Assembly: GCA_028282845.1 (NCBI GenBank)
Contig: JANQGY010000015.1
Span: 1 to 64,000 of the forward strand
DNA: 64,000 nucleotides
Reading direction: 5' to 3'
From: a bacterium
GTDB taxonomy: Bacteria; Fidelibacterota; Marinisomatia; Marinisomatales; JAHJCW01
In this document: positions 43,935-53,349 of the stretch, one piece after another
Numbering within the stretch: the first letter of the stretch is position 1
How the letters are laid out: each line of letters starts with the position of its first letter
The notes under the pieces: model-generated
What the model was told of the DNA's origin: nothing
What the model saw: the letters and a program-made list of their open reading frames with translations, nothing else
Databases searched by the model: none
Position numbers and translations under genes: made by a program

Positions 43935-45056
43935 ATGGCACACGCATATACTCCAGGATTAAAGGTTTTACACGAAACTAAAGTAATAAAGGAACGTCGC
44001 CTGCCTCTTAAAGGTGATGTTCTTAAGAAAAAAGGCGAACAAGTGTCTCCTGACGAGATTGTGGCAAAAACTGATCTTCCCGGCAATGTTCAGATGGTCA
44101 ATATTGCTAATTTGCTAAATATTGATGCAGCTGATATTGCTGATTATGTTAAGATTGAAAAAGGCGGATCTTTCAATAAAGGCGATGTTATAGCGGAGAC
44201 CAAGGGACTATTTGGTTTATTTAAGTCAAAAGTTCCGGCACCGGTGTCCGGATCGCTTGAATCATTTTCAGAAATCACCGGTCAGGCAGTGTTACGCGAA
44301 GCACCGATTCCGGTTGAGATGGACGCTTATATCAGTGGCAAAGTAAATGAAATTATTCCCGAAGAGGGTGTTCACATTGAAACTGATGCCGCTTTCATAC
44401 AAGGAATTTTTGGGATTGGCGGTGAAAGCCGTGGTGATATTAAAGTAATTGTCAAATCGCGCGAAGAAGAAATCACTAATGACATGTTGGATGCATCTAT
44501 GGCGGGCAAAGTAATTATTGGCGGATCGCATATCAGTTTAGCTACTTACAAGAAAGCTATTTCATTGAAAATAGCTGCAATTGTTGTGGGTGGATTCAAT
44601 TACAGCGATTTGAAACCGATTCTTGGATACACATTGGGTGTAGCTATCACCGGATCAGAGGATTTAATTACTTCGCTAATCGTGACCGAAGGATTCGGTA
44701 AAATTAATATGGGGCATCGAACTTTCGACCTATTAAAACAATATGACGGAAATTTTGTTTCAGTTAATGGAGCGACCCAAATTAGAGCCGGTGTGATCAG
44801 ACCGGAAATCGTTATTCCGTTGAAAAAAGTATCCGGAAAGCACAAAGATATTGACACATCAACCGGTATAACCAATGGAAGTTTAATAAGAGTTATTCGA
44901 GCTCCCTATTTTGGCAAAATGGGTAGAGTCGTATCTTTGCCAAATGAACTACAGAAAATGGAATCGGAAACTATGGTTCGAGTTGCAGAAGTAGAAATTG
45001 ATGGTAACAAGATGGTTGTCCCGCGAGCAAATTTGGAAATGGTCGAAACCGATTAA
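43935..45056 (+). CDS. Lipoyl-like/KOW-like protein of the MutL cluster
   Basis: A 373-residue soluble protein. The first ~150 residues look like paired barrel-sandwich (biotinyl/lipoyl-type) halves: LPLKGDVLKKKGEQVSPD, then FNKGDVIAETKGLFGLF..VPAPVSGSLES, without the modified Lys motif. The centre (about 165-260) is alpha/beta, with GKVIIGGSHI and KIAAIVVGGFNYSDLKP. The end (about 315-370) has a KOW-like turn, GSLIRVIRAPYFGKMGRVV followed by LPNELQKMESETMVRVAEV. It probably acts as a scaffold or adaptor. I know no function for this family. It starts 19 bases after the MutL-like gene. Confidence 0.65.
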   Translation: MAHAYTPGLKVLHETKVIKERRLPLKGDVLKKKGEQVSPDEIVAKTDLPGNVQMVNIANLLNIDAADIADYVKIEKGGSFNKGDVIAETKGLFGLFKSKVPAPVSGSLESFSEITGQAVLREAPIPVEMDAYISGKVNEIIPEEGVHIETDAAFIQGIFGIGGESRGDIKVIVKSREEEITNDMLDASMAGKVIIGGSHISLATYKKAISLKIAAIVVGGFNYSDLKPILGYTLGVAITGSEDLITSLIVTEGFGKINMGHRTFDLLKQYDGNFVSVNGATQIRAGVIRPEIVIPLKKVSGKHKDIDTSTGITNGSLIRVIRAPYFGKMGRVVSLPNELQKMESETMVRVAEVEIDGNKMVVPRANLEMVETD

Positions 45057-45062
45057 TATTTA

Positions 45063-45392
45063 ATGGATATTGACATAAGCGTCAAAAAACAAGATCATAC
45101 CGAACCCAATGTTCAGGAAAAAGAAGCAATCACTCGAATTGCTCAAAAAATTATAGATCGAGGTTTCGTTACTCCGGCTGTATTCTTCTTGGAGTTAATG
45201 AAACCTTTTTCATTATTAGGAAGTCACGCTTTAGTATTCTTTGGACCTATTCTAACAGCATTTATACGCCAAGATGGATATTATCGGGCAACAGAATTAT
45301 TAGAAGATTCAAAGAATGTAGAATTTTTAATATCAGAAATTGAAAGAATTGATAAGGAAAATAACAAAAACAAAAAAGAGGTAAAATCGTGA
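45063..45392 (+). CDS. Small helical protein of the MutL cluster
   Basis: 109 residues. The centre is PAVFFLELMKPFSLLGSHAL with VFFGPILTAF, moderately hydrophobic and perhaps an amphipathic membrane-contacting hairpin, followed by ATELLEDSKNVEFLISEIE and a charged Lys/Glu tail. No known domain. It starts 6 bases after the upstream stop and overlaps the DUF6754-like gene by 4 bases (GTGA), so it is tightly coupled to the membrane genes. Function unknown. Confidence 0.7.
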   Translation: MDIDISVKKQDHTEPNVQEKEAITRIAQKIIDRGFVTPAVFFLELMKPFSLLGSHALVFFGPILTAFIRQDGYYRATELLEDSKNVEFLISEIERIDKENNKNKKEVKS

Positions 45393-46252
45393 ACGATAAA
45401 AAGTTTTGGTTCACGTTAGGCGGTATATTAGTTCTATTTATAATATATTGGATACTAGGACATCCGTATTTTATTGAAGGGCGCGTAAACATGTTCTTTG
45501 CAATAATTATAGCGGCATCCACAATCATATATTTTATAAATAAAGCCAAACGTGGAGAGGATATATACCTAAGAACGATTCCCGGTCTAAAAGCTTTTGA
45601 AGAGGCTGTCGGGCGTTCGACAGAAATGGGAAAGCCGGTTCTGTACGTGCCCGGAATCGTTGATATGGATCAAGTTGAAACTGTTGCCGGTGTGATTATA
45701 CTTGGGCATGTTGCGAAGATGACTGCGCAGTATGAAACACCGCTCAATGTTCCTGTAGCACGATCTATCGTTATGAAAGCCGGACGTGAATCGGTAAGAG
45801 AAGCATATATTATGCAAGGCAGACCTGATCTGTTTCATGATGACATGGTTCATTACCTCACCGACGATCAATTTGCTTATGCTGCCGGCGTAAATGGTAT
45901 CATGATGCGTGAAAAACCTGCCGCAGTATTTTATCAAGGTAAATTTTATGCAGAATCGCTCATTTTGGCTGAAACCGGTAATTCTATCGGAGCGATTCAA
46001 ATTGCGGGAACGGCATCACCGGCGCAAATACCATTTTTTGTTACCGCTTGCGATTATACCTTGATCGGAGAAGAGTTCTTTGCGGCGAGCGGTTATTTAT
46101 CCAAAGATCCCAAATTAGTCGGCGGAATTAAAGGTGCTGACGTTCTAAAAGTTATCTTAATTGCACTTATCTTAGTGTCGATAGTTTTAAGACTATTTAA
46201 TGATTTGGGATGGATCAATTTTGATATTTTAAAATTCTTAACTATCCAATAG
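45389..46252 (+). CDS. DUF6754-like membrane protein
   Basis: 287 residues, GTG start overlapping the previous stop. Two amino-terminal spans (about 8-24 and 33-49), a large conserved soluble domain and one carboxy-terminal span (250-268). Conserved-looking blocks are IPGLKAFEEAVGRSTEMGKP, LTDDQFAYAAGVNGIMMREK, ESLILAETGNSIGAIQIAGT and ACDYTLIGEEFFAASGYLS. These match my memory of the DUF6754 family, which recurs beside MutL-like genes. No enzymatic site is evident. Part of the 42-49 kb cluster. Confidence 0.72.
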   Translation: MNDKKFWFTLGGILVLFIIYWILGHPYFIEGRVNMFFAIIIAASTIIYFINKAKRGEDIYLRTIPGLKAFEEAVGRSTEMGKPVLYVPGIVDMDQVETVAGVIILGHVAKMTAQYETPLNVPVARSIVMKAGRESVREAYIMQGRPDLFHDDMVHYLTDDQFAYAAGVNGIMMREKPAAVFYQGKFYAESLILAETGNSIGAIQIAGTASPAQIPFFVTACDYTLIGEEFFAASGYLSKDPKLVGGIKGADVLKVILIALILVSIVLRLFNDLGWINFDILKFLTIQ

Positions 46253-46262
46253 AGAGGTAGCT

Positions 46263-47300
46263 ATGTTTTGGAAACGACAAATTCCCATTGCAATTGTTGC
46301 GCTTGTTGGAACGCTAACACTTTTTGGATGGTTTGTGGATCAACCAGACATTAAATCATTCGTAAACGATGATGCAACTCAATGGTATGATATTTTGGCG
46401 AGTTTTGCGATCTTTCTCGGCGCGCTTAATTTGCTAAAACTTCAATCACAAAAAATAATTAAACAGAAGAAAGGTTGGCAATATAGCATTTTTGCAATAC
46501 TAGGATTTGCTTTTGCTTTTTATGCCGGATTTTTAACACGAGGTGCTTACACAGTGAACATAAATAATGCCGGTGAAAATCCTGATGCTGTAGCCCAAGT
46601 ACTTGCCAACGATACCGGAGCAGAACTGGAAGGTGCAAAAATAATGGTAGGAATGATCGATGGCGGATCACCGTTAATGCTCGAAAAAGTTCATTGGTAT
46701 GAAAAATCTGCAAATGAACTTGCGCAGAAATATTCAGAACAAGGTGCTGTTGTTGAAGTAATACCGGAACCTCAAAGCGGTGGAGCACACTTAACTAAAA
46801 CGGATTCACTATTCAATTGGATGTTTTTCCAAGTATTTACTCCATTATCAGCAACCATGTTTGCATTACTAGCTTTCTTAGTCGCATCGGCATCTTATAG
46901 GGCATTTCGAATTAGGAATTTTGAAGCGACATTGCTCTTAGTTGCAGGAATAATAATCATGATTGGTAGAGTGCCGATTGGTAGCAAAATATCCAGTTGG
47001 TTCGTACTTTATGTATTTGTGCTATTACTTGGGGTTATGGTAAATACCTGGAAAAAGAATCGTATAATCACTTTTGGAACCGTTGGTCTAGGTTTAGCTA
47101 TTGTGACGATTTTTGGCATAATTATGGGGTGGCCGATTGATAAACCGGCATTTGCCTATTTACCAAAACTTCAAGATTGGATTTATCTAGTGCCTAATGT
47201 CGCCGGTGCACGGGCAATTATGATCGGTATCGGTATTGGTACATTTGCTACTTCCATGCGCTACATTCTTGGAATCGAAAAATCTTACATAGGGGAGTAG
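46263..47300 (+). CDS. Polytopic membrane protein of the MutL cluster
   Basis: 345 residues with about eight hydrophobic spans (7-23, 42-60, 74-92, 188-211, 221-237, 245-261, 270-290, 308-330) and an external loop at ~95-185. That loop is soluble and looks folded (DTGAELEGAKIMVGMIDGG..GAVVEVIPEPQSGG). No recognised family. It starts 10 bases after the DUF6754-like gene, with GAGGTAG upstream, and is followed 4 bases later by the next gene. Confidence 0.7.
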   Translation: MFWKRQIPIAIVALVGTLTLFGWFVDQPDIKSFVNDDATQWYDILASFAIFLGALNLLKLQSQKIIKQKKGWQYSIFAILGFAFAFYAGFLTRGAYTVNINNAGENPDAVAQVLANDTGAELEGAKIMVGMIDGGSPLMLEKVHWYEKSANELAQKYSEQGAVVEVIPEPQSGGAHLTKTDSLFNWMFFQVFTPLSATMFALLAFLVASASYRAFRIRNFEATLLLVAGIIIMIGRVPIGSKISSWFVLYVFVLLLGVMVNTWKKNRIITFGTVGLGLAIVTIFGIIMGWPIDKPAFAYLPKLQDWIYLVPNVAGARAIMIGIGIGTFATSMRYILGIEKSYIGE

Positions 47301-47304
47301 AGCC

Positions 47305-48153
47305 ATGAAAAAATTAGCAGATTTAATTATAAAACTAGGTTCTATTGACCGCAGATGGATATTTATAATAATTGCAATTGTTGTAATGTATCCATTATTT
47401 AAACCATTAGGATTACCAATCAGAGAAACAGAAGCTTCTCAAAGAGTATTTGATATGGTTGAATCATTACCGGAAAATTCAAAAGTTCTGCTTTCGTGTG
47501 ATTATGGTCCAAGTACAAAACCTGAAATCCATCCGATGGCAGTTGGCGTTCTGCGCCATTTGTTTGAAAATGGTCATCAGGTATATGTTACCTGTTTGTG
47601 GCCGGATGGACAATTCATGGCGCGCGAGGCTTTAGATCAAGTTGCCGAAGATGAATATAATCTTACCTACGGCGAGGATTATGTTTTATTAGGATTCCGT
47701 CCCGGTAACGAAGCAGTCATTAAAGGAATAGTTAGTGATATTCGAAAAATGTACACAATTGACTCAAGAAGTATTCCAATTACTGATATACCAATGATGG
47801 AGGGAATTGTAAATATTTATGATTTTGATTTTCTATTCTCTGCATCAGCAGGATATCCGGGAACGGTGGAATGGGTACAATTAGCCGCTGATCCTACCGG
47901 AGTTCCGATGTCAACCGGTGTTACTTCGATACAAGTAAATGAAGTCATGCCTTTTGTTGATGCCGGACAAGTCAATGGAATATTAGCGGGTATGCCCGGA
48001 GCTGCTGAGTACGAGGCATTGATCGGCAAAGCTGGAATTGGCACATCAGGAATGGATGCTCAATCAATTGCTCATATAGTTATCGTAGCATTCATTATTT
48101 TTGGAAACATAGCATTCTACTTAGAACGCCAACGTTCTAAAAAGAAATTTTAG
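47305..48153 (+). CDS. Bitopic alpha/beta protein of the MutL cluster
   Basis: 282 residues. One amino-terminal span (18-34), a ~215-residue alpha/beta domain, and a carboxy-terminal span (255-273) with a basic tail. The domain begins KVLLSCDYGPSTKPEIHPM and contains HLFENGHQVYVTCLWPDGQ, YVLLGFRPGNEAVIKGI and FLFSASAGYPGTVEWVQ, resembling a Rossmann-type fold without a catalytic motif I can name. Preceded by a 4-base gap and followed by a 9-base gap with AGGAGG. Confidence 0.7.
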   Translation: MKKLADLIIKLGSIDRRWIFIIIAIVVMYPLFKPLGLPIRETEASQRVFDMVESLPENSKVLLSCDYGPSTKPEIHPMAVGVLRHLFENGHQVYVTCLWPDGQFMAREALDQVAEDEYNLTYGEDYVLLGFRPGNEAVIKGIVSDIRKMYTIDSRSIPITDIPMMEGIVNIYDFDFLFSASAGYPGTVEWVQLAADPTGVPMSTGVTSIQVNEVMPFVDAGQVNGILAGMPGAAEYEALIGKAGIGTSGMDAQSIAHIVIVAFIIFGNIAFYLERQRSKKKF

Positions 48154-48162
48154 GAGGCAGAT

Positions 48163-48996
48163 ATGATTAGTGCAGAAATAGTAGGTGCTTGGATCGCGGT
48201 ATTTTTAACACTTTCCATATTCTCCTACCTGTATAAAGATAATCCGTTCTACAAGACTGCTGAACACATTTTTGTAGGCGTTTCGGCGGGTTATTGGGCA
48301 TCAATATATTTTTGGACGCAAATACAGCCCAACTTATTTGGCAGGTTGTGGCCATATCTTCCTGAGGGTCAGGCATCAGGTTTTTTTGGAAAGATTTGGT
48401 ATGGTATATATAATATTTTCAATTTTATATATGAACCTGCTTTCCCTGATGGCGGGGTAGCTACCGGTCATGGCATGAACTTAGTATATATTATTCCTTT
48501 GATTATCGGAATAATGATGCTTTTATCAGTTTTCTCCAAATTGGGATGGTTTGCCCGATGGGGAATTGCCTATGTTGTGGGTATGGCAGCCGGGTTGCGT
48601 GCTTATGGATTCCTAAATTCCAATGTTATCGGTCAGGTAAAAGGTTCGGTAATTCAATTAACCGGAGATGTTTCAACCGGTGCAATTATTAATGGAATCA
48701 TTTTAGTGGTTGGGACTATAGCAGGATTGATGTATTTCTACTTTTCAAAGGAGCATAAAGGATGGTTCGGTTCGATTGGTAGAATAGGAATCTATTTCCT
48801 GATGATCTCATTTGGTGCCTCTTTTGGATTTGCCGTGATGGGTCGTATTTCACTGTTGATTGGAAGATTTACCGACCTGAAAACCTATGGTGGCGCTGAT
48901 TATCATCATGCTTCTTTGTGGTTATTGGCCATTATGGTAATAATTCTCGGAATATGGACCTTTACTAGCAAGGATAAGGACGAAGCAACTACTTAA
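48163..48996 (+). CDS. Polytopic membrane protein, last gene of the MutL cluster
   Basis: 277 residues with about seven spans (5-24, 34-52, 106-124, 131-150, 175-194, 205-226, 250-266). His and aromatic residues sit near predicted membrane borders (AEHIFVGVSAGYWASIYFW, GGADYHHASLWLL). AGGAGG gives a strong Shine-Dalgarno. A hairpin terminator follows, marking the end of the seven-gene unit. No known family that I can recall with confidence. Confidence 0.7.
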   Translation: MISAEIVGAWIAVFLTLSIFSYLYKDNPFYKTAEHIFVGVSAGYWASIYFWTQIQPNLFGRLWPYLPEGQASGFFGKIWYGIYNIFNFIYEPAFPDGGVATGHGMNLVYIIPLIIGIMMLLSVFSKLGWFARWGIAYVVGMAAGLRAYGFLNSNVIGQVKGSVIQLTGDVSTGAIINGIILVVGTIAGLMYFYFSKEHKGWFGSIGRIGIYFLMISFGASFGFAVMGRISLLIGRFTDLKTYGGADYHHASLWLLAIMVIILGIWTFTSKDKDEATT

Positions 48997-49024
48997 AACT
49001 AATTTCTGAGGGAGACCAAGGAAC

Positions 49025-49060
49025 AGGGCGTCTTAGATAATTGAGGCGCCCTATTTTATT
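49025..49060 (+). terminator. Rho-independent terminator closing the MutL cluster
   Basis: AGGGCGTCTT / GAGGCGCCCT arms (one to two G-U pairs), loop AGATAATT, then ATTTTATTAT. It lies 28 bases after the last cluster gene. Confidence 0.85.
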
Positions 49061-49161
49061 ATAAAAATGTCAATCAATATCAATTTTTTATTGAGAATAT
49101 ATAATGTAATTTTGATGTCAATTTATTGACTTATTATTCAAAAAAATATTTAAGGATTATC

Positions 49162-50688
49162 ATGAAAACTAAACAAATACTCAAAGAATTAGGCTTGAGT
49201 GAAATTAATTATGGCGCCTGTGCCGGTCCAAATGATTGGTATAAAACAACGGACGCCGGCAAGTTAGATTCAATTAATCCCGCCAACGGCGATGTTTTGG
49301 CGTCGGTTCATCAATGCTCTGAAGCTGATTATAATTCTATCGTGGAAAAAAGTTATGCAACCTTCAAAGAATGGAGAAAAGTACCGGCTCCGGTTCGCGG
49401 TGAATTAGTTCGTCAAATGGGTAATGCTCTCAGAGACAAGAAAGATTTATTAGGTAGTTTAGTTACTTTGGAAATGGGCAAAATCAAGCAGGAAGGCGAT
49501 GGTGAAGTGCAGGAAATGATTGATATTGCTGATTTTGCGGTTGGGCAGTCAAGGATGTTGTATGGTAAAACCATGCACTCCGAAAGACCCGATCACAGAA
49601 TGTATGAGCAATGGCATCCATTAGGTCCGATTGGCGTGATCTCAGCATTCAATTTTCCAGTGGCTGTTTGGGCTTGGAATGCATTTATCGCTGCTATAGC
49701 GGGCGATACGGTCATTTGGAAACCTTCTTCAACCGTTCCGTTAACCGCCATTGCTGTCCAAAATATTTGTAATGAGGTGCTTGAAAAAAGCGGACATCCG
49801 GCCATATTTAGTTTAGTGATCGGGCGCGGTTCTACAATTGGTGAAGCTTTGATAGCTGATAATAGATTGTCATTGGTATCCTTCACCGGTTCGACCGCGA
49901 TGGGTAAAAGAGTATCAGAAGTGGTGGCAAAAAGATTGGGGCGTACAATCCTTGAATTAGGTGGCAATAATGCCATAATTGTTGATGAAACCGCTGACAT
50001 GGATATGGTAATTCCGGCGGTAATGTTTGGGGCTGTTGGAACATCCGGACAGCGTTGCACAAGTACACGTAGAATCATTCTTCAGGAAAACTTATATGAT
50101 GATTTTGTCAAGAAATTAGTCAATGCCTATAAACAAGTACGAATTGGCGATCCGATCAAAGCCGACACGTTAATGGGACCTGTCGTGAACCAAGGTACGG
50201 TTGAAATATTTAAGGATGCTATCAGCAAGATCAAGGCTGCCGGTGGTGAAATTCTGTATGGCGGTAATGTTATTGAAGGTGATGGATTTTATGTCGAACC
50301 AACCATAGCAAAAGCCAAAAATAATTGGGACATTGTGCAAAATGAAACCTTTGCACCGATACTATATATCATAACACATAAAACTATAGATGAGGCAATC
50401 GAAATCCATAATTCGGTACCGCAAGGTTTATCTTCGGCAATGTTCACCCGCAACGTATTGAATGCCGAACAGTTCTTATCGGCGCGCGGTAGTGATTGTG
50501 GAATTGCAAATATTAATATCGGTACTTCCGGTGCTGAAATTGGCGGTGCATTTGGAGGGGAAAAAGAAACCGGCGGCGGACGGGAATCAGGATCGGATTC
50601 GTGGAAACAATATATGCGCAGACAAACTAATACAATAAATTGGAGCAAAGATTTGCCATTGGCGCAAGGAATTAAATTTGATATTTAA
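49162..50688 (+). CDS. ALDH7-type aldehyde dehydrogenase (aminoadipate semialdehyde)
   Basis: A ~508-residue NAD-dependent aldehyde dehydrogenase of the antiquitin (ALDH7) subgroup. [20 protein letters not shown], the substrate/cofactor loop [13 protein letters not shown], the general-base Glu in LELGGNN and the catalytic Cys in [12 protein letters not shown]. Because lysine 6-transaminase follows directly, the likely substrate is alpha-aminoadipate semialdehyde/piperideine-6-carboxylate, giving alpha-aminoadipate. ATG 49162 is preferred to 49126: AAGGA stands upstream of it, and the family starts here. Confidence 0.93.
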   Translation: MKTKQILKELGLSEINYGACAGPNDWYKTTDAGKLDSINPANGDVLASVHQCSEADYNSIVEKSYATFKEWRKVPAPVRGELVRQMGNALRDKKDLLGSLVTLEMGKIKQEGDGEVQEMIDIADFAVGQSRMLYGKTMHSERPDHRMYEQWHPLGPIGVISAFNFPVAVWAWNAFIAAIAGDTVIWKPSSTVPLTAIAVQNICNEVLEKSGHPAIFSLVIGRGSTIGEALIADNRLSLVSFTGSTAMGKRVSEVVAKRLGRTILELGGNNAIIVDETADMDMVIPAVMFGAVGTSGQRCTSTRRIILQENLYDDFVKKLVNAYKQVRIGDPIKADTLMGPVVNQGTVEIFKDAISKIKAAGGEILYGGNVIEGDGFYVEPTIAKAKNNWDIVQNETFAPILYIITHKTIDEAIEIHNSVPQGLSSAMFTRNVLNAEQFLSARGSDCGIANINIGTSGAEIGGAFGGEKETGGGRESGSDSWKQYMRRQTNTINWSKDLPLAQGIKFDI

Positions 50689-50712
50689 CAATTAATTTTT
50701 AAAGGTAATTGA

Positions 50713-52032
50713 ATGAAAACAATAAACGCAGATAAAGTACGAAATACGATTGCAGAACACATGTTAGCAGACGGTTTGGAACCGGTAATTGATTTGCAGA
50801 AAAGTCATGGCAGTTGGTTTGTTGATAAACGTAATGGACGAGAATATTTGGACTTATTCTCAATGTTTGCCTCAATGCCAATCGGCTATAATCATCCTCA
50901 TGTTCTTGAACATTCAGAAAGTTTGAAAAAAGCAGCTATCAACAAACCTACCAATTCCGATATTTATTCGACCGAAATGGCTGAATTTGTGGATACAATG
51001 AGCGCAATAGCACAGCCGTCCTATTTGCCATATTCTTTCTATATATCAGGCGGCGCTTTAGGCGTTGAAAATGCGCTCAAAGCCGCTTTTGATTGGAAAG
51101 TCAGAAAGAATATTCAAAAGGGAAATGGAGAGTTGGGATCGCAGGTAATCCATTTTCACGGCTGCTTTCATGGTCGTACTGGATATACGCTTTCACTTAC
51201 TAATTCACATGATCCCCGTAAAACGATGTACTTTCCGCAATTTAAATGGCCAAGGATTACGGCACCTTCCTTAAAGTTTCCTTTAAACGATGAAAGTATA
51301 GAAGCTGTCGAAAAGTTGGAGCAACAGGCAATTGAAGAAATAAAAGAAGCCATCAATGGTAATCAAAATGATATTGCAGCGTTGATTATTGAACCGATTC
51401 AGGGTGAGGGTGGTGATAATCATTTCCGTACTGAATTCATACAGGAATTAAGAACAATCTGCAATGAAAATGAAATAATGCTGATATTTGATGAAGTACA
51501 AACCGGAATTGCATTGACCGGCAGGATGTGGGCGCACGAGCATTTTGGCGAAGATGCAAGACCGGATATGATTTGTTTTGGCAAAAAAACTCAGGTTTGC
51601 GGGTTCTTTGCCAGTAAACGGATTGATGAAGTTGAGAATAATGTATTCCATGAATCAGCGAGATTAAATTCAACTTGGGGTGGTAATCTTGTTGATATGG
51701 TAAGATTTAAGCTGTATCTCGAAGTCATCAGGAATGAAAATTTGGTTGAAAATGCAGTTAAGTCAGGGGAATATCTAAATCAAAAAATCGTTGAATTAGA
51801 AAATGAGTTCCCTGATATTATTTCAAATGCAAGGGGAAAAGGTCTATTCTGTGCATTTGACTTAGAAACAGGTGAAAAAAGGGATAAACTACGTAACTTA
51901 ATTGAAGAAGAAGGCGCGATCATGCTTGGTTGCGGAGCACATACAATTCGGTTCAGACCTCCGGTAAATATATCAACCGATGAAATTGATAAAGGCATTG
52001 AAATAATCAGGAGAGCTATAAAAAGATTTTGA
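50713..52032 (+). CDS. lat: L-lysine 6-transaminase
   Basis: A 439-residue PLP class-III aminotransferase of the LAT branch. LDLFSMFASMPIGYNHP, ISGGALGVENALKAAFDWK, HGCFHGRTGYTLSLTN, the cofactor Asp in IFDEVQTG and the Schiff-base Lys in CFGKKTQVCGF are visible. It moves the epsilon-amino group of lysine to 2-oxoglutarate. The product feeds the aldehyde dehydrogenase encoded 24 bases upstream. Its stop overlaps the TTG start of rsmI. Confidence 0.94.
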   Translation: MKTINADKVRNTIAEHMLADGLEPVIDLQKSHGSWFVDKRNGREYLDLFSMFASMPIGYNHPHVLEHSESLKKAAINKPTNSDIYSTEMAEFVDTMSAIAQPSYLPYSFYISGGALGVENALKAAFDWKVRKNIQKGNGELGSQVIHFHGCFHGRTGYTLSLTNSHDPRKTMYFPQFKWPRITAPSLKFPLNDESIEAVEKLEQQAIEEIKEAINGNQNDIAALIIEPIQGEGGDNHFRTEFIQELRTICNENEIMLIFDEVQTGIALTGRMWAHEHFGEDARPDMICFGKKTQVCGFFASKRIDEVENNVFHESARLNSTWGGNLVDMVRFKLYLEVIRNENLVENAVKSGEYLNQKIVELENEFPDIISNARGKGLFCAFDLETGEKRDKLRNLIEEEGAIMLGCGAHTIRFRPPVNISTDEIDKGIEIIRRAIKRF

Positions 52033-52733
52033 ACCGGCAGAAAAAGATCGGGACTGTATATTTAGTTGCTACTCCAATTGGCAATCTTGGTGATATTACT
52101 TTTCGAGCTGTTGAAATCTTAAAAAGTGTTCCATTAATAGCAGCCGAGGACACCCGGAAAACAAAAATATTATTGAACCATTTTAGCATAAATGTTCCGC
52201 TTATAAGCTATTACGAACACAATCATTTCTCGCGAATTGATAAGATTATTGACCACTTGAATGATGGTAATGATATTGCCGTCGTAACCGATGCCGGCAC
52301 ACCCGGCATTAGTGATCCGGCTTATAAATTAGTACGCGATGCCATAAATATTGGAGCGAAAATCGAGTCAATTCCCGGTGCATCATCGGCTTTGGCGGCA
52401 TTGGTGGCATCGGGATTACCGACCGATAGATTTATTTTTGAAGGATTTTTGCCACCCAAAAAAGGTAGAAAAAAGCGATTGCAAGCACTAAAAGAGGAAA
52501 CGGCAACTATAATCATTTTTGAAAGCCCGAAAAGAATAAATCGCACTTTAGCTGATATTTTGAGTATTATCGGTGACAGACCGGCAGTACTTTGCCGTGA
52601 ATTAACGAAAATACATGAAGAGATTATTAGGGGAACAGTTAGTGAACTCGCAGCGTACTTTGCTAAGAAAGAGGCACGCGGCGAGTGTGTCCTTTTAATC
52701 GGTAAAGATGATGAGAAAATCTATTTTGAATAA
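52029..52733 (+). CDS. rsmI: 16S rRNA (cytidine-1402 2'-O) methyltransferase
   Basis: A 234-residue tetrapyrrole-methylase-fold enzyme. LVATPIGNLGDITFRA, AAEDTRKTKILL, VVTDAGTPGISDPAYKLV and PGASSALAALVASGLP are diagnostic. It methylates C1402 of 16S rRNA. The start is TTG 52029-52031, overlapping the lat stop (TTGA); the first conserved residues follow within 10 codons. It overlaps tmk by 26 bases. Confidence 0.94.
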   Translation: MNRQKKIGTVYLVATPIGNLGDITFRAVEILKSVPLIAAEDTRKTKILLNHFSINVPLISYYEHNHFSRIDKIIDHLNDGNDIAVVTDAGTPGISDPAYKLVRDAINIGAKIESIPGASSALAALVASGLPTDRFIFEGFLPPKKGRKKRLQALKEETATIIIFESPKRINRTLADILSIIGDRPAVLCRELTKIHEEIIRGTVSELAAYFAKKEARGECVLLIGKDDEKIYFE

Positions 52734-53349
52734 AGGCAAATTTATAACTTTCGAGGGAATTGACGGCTGCGGTAAATCAACACAAGTCAGGATGCTTGTT
52801 GATAAGTTGCAGCAATTTGATCTAAATGTTGTTACCGTGCGCGAGCCGGGCGGAACCCGGATTTCCGAATCAATCCGTGAGATATTGTTATATCGTGATA
52901 CACACGAATTGGGCGAACGAACCGAAGCCCTGTTGATGACAGCAAGCCGCGCTCAGGTCACCAAAGAGGTTATTGATCCTGCCTTAGAAGAGGGGCAATG
53001 GGTGGTCGCTGACCGTTATGCGGATTCTACGTTAGCATATCAGGGCGGCGGACGAAATATTACTATTGACTGGTTGGAAAAATTAAATCAATTTGCAACA
53101 TACGAAACAGTGCCGGATTTAACATTTTATATAGATGTTTTGCCAAATATCGGAAAAGAACGGCAAAATTCAAGATTAGATCGTATTGAGCAGGCAGGTT
53201 TAGAATTTCAGGAAAGGGCAAGAAATATTTATTTGAAACTCGCCGAACGATATTCGGAGCGGTTCATTGTAATTGACGGGCACAAAGATATTGAATCAAT
53301 ACATCATAATATTTGGAAAGAATTAGAAAAAAGATTATTAGAGAAATAA
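52708..53349 (+). CDS. tmk: Thymidylate kinase
   Basis: A 213-residue P-loop dTMP kinase: GKFITFEGIDGCGKSTQ (Walker A), REPGGTRISESIRE (DR-type loop), DRYADSTLAYQGGGR and a LID region around DRIEQAGLEFQERARN. It makes dTDP. ATG 52708 or 52711 may be used. One base separates its stop from ctpA. Confidence 0.95.
   Translation: MMRKSILNKGKFITFEGIDGCGKSTQVRMLVDKLQQFDLNVVTVREPGGTRISESIREILLYRDTHELGERTEALLMTASRAQVTKEVIDPALEEGQWVVADRYADSTLAYQGGGRNITIDWLEKLNQFATYETVPDLTFYIDVLPNIGKERQNSRLDRIEQAGLEFQERARNIYLKLAERYSERFIVIDGHKDIESIHHNIWKELEKRLLEK

Noticed and set aside
49593-50078. 161-codon minus-strand frame inside the aldehyde dehydrogenase gene
   Set aside because: Shadow of a strongly conserved coding region; no domain or start signal.
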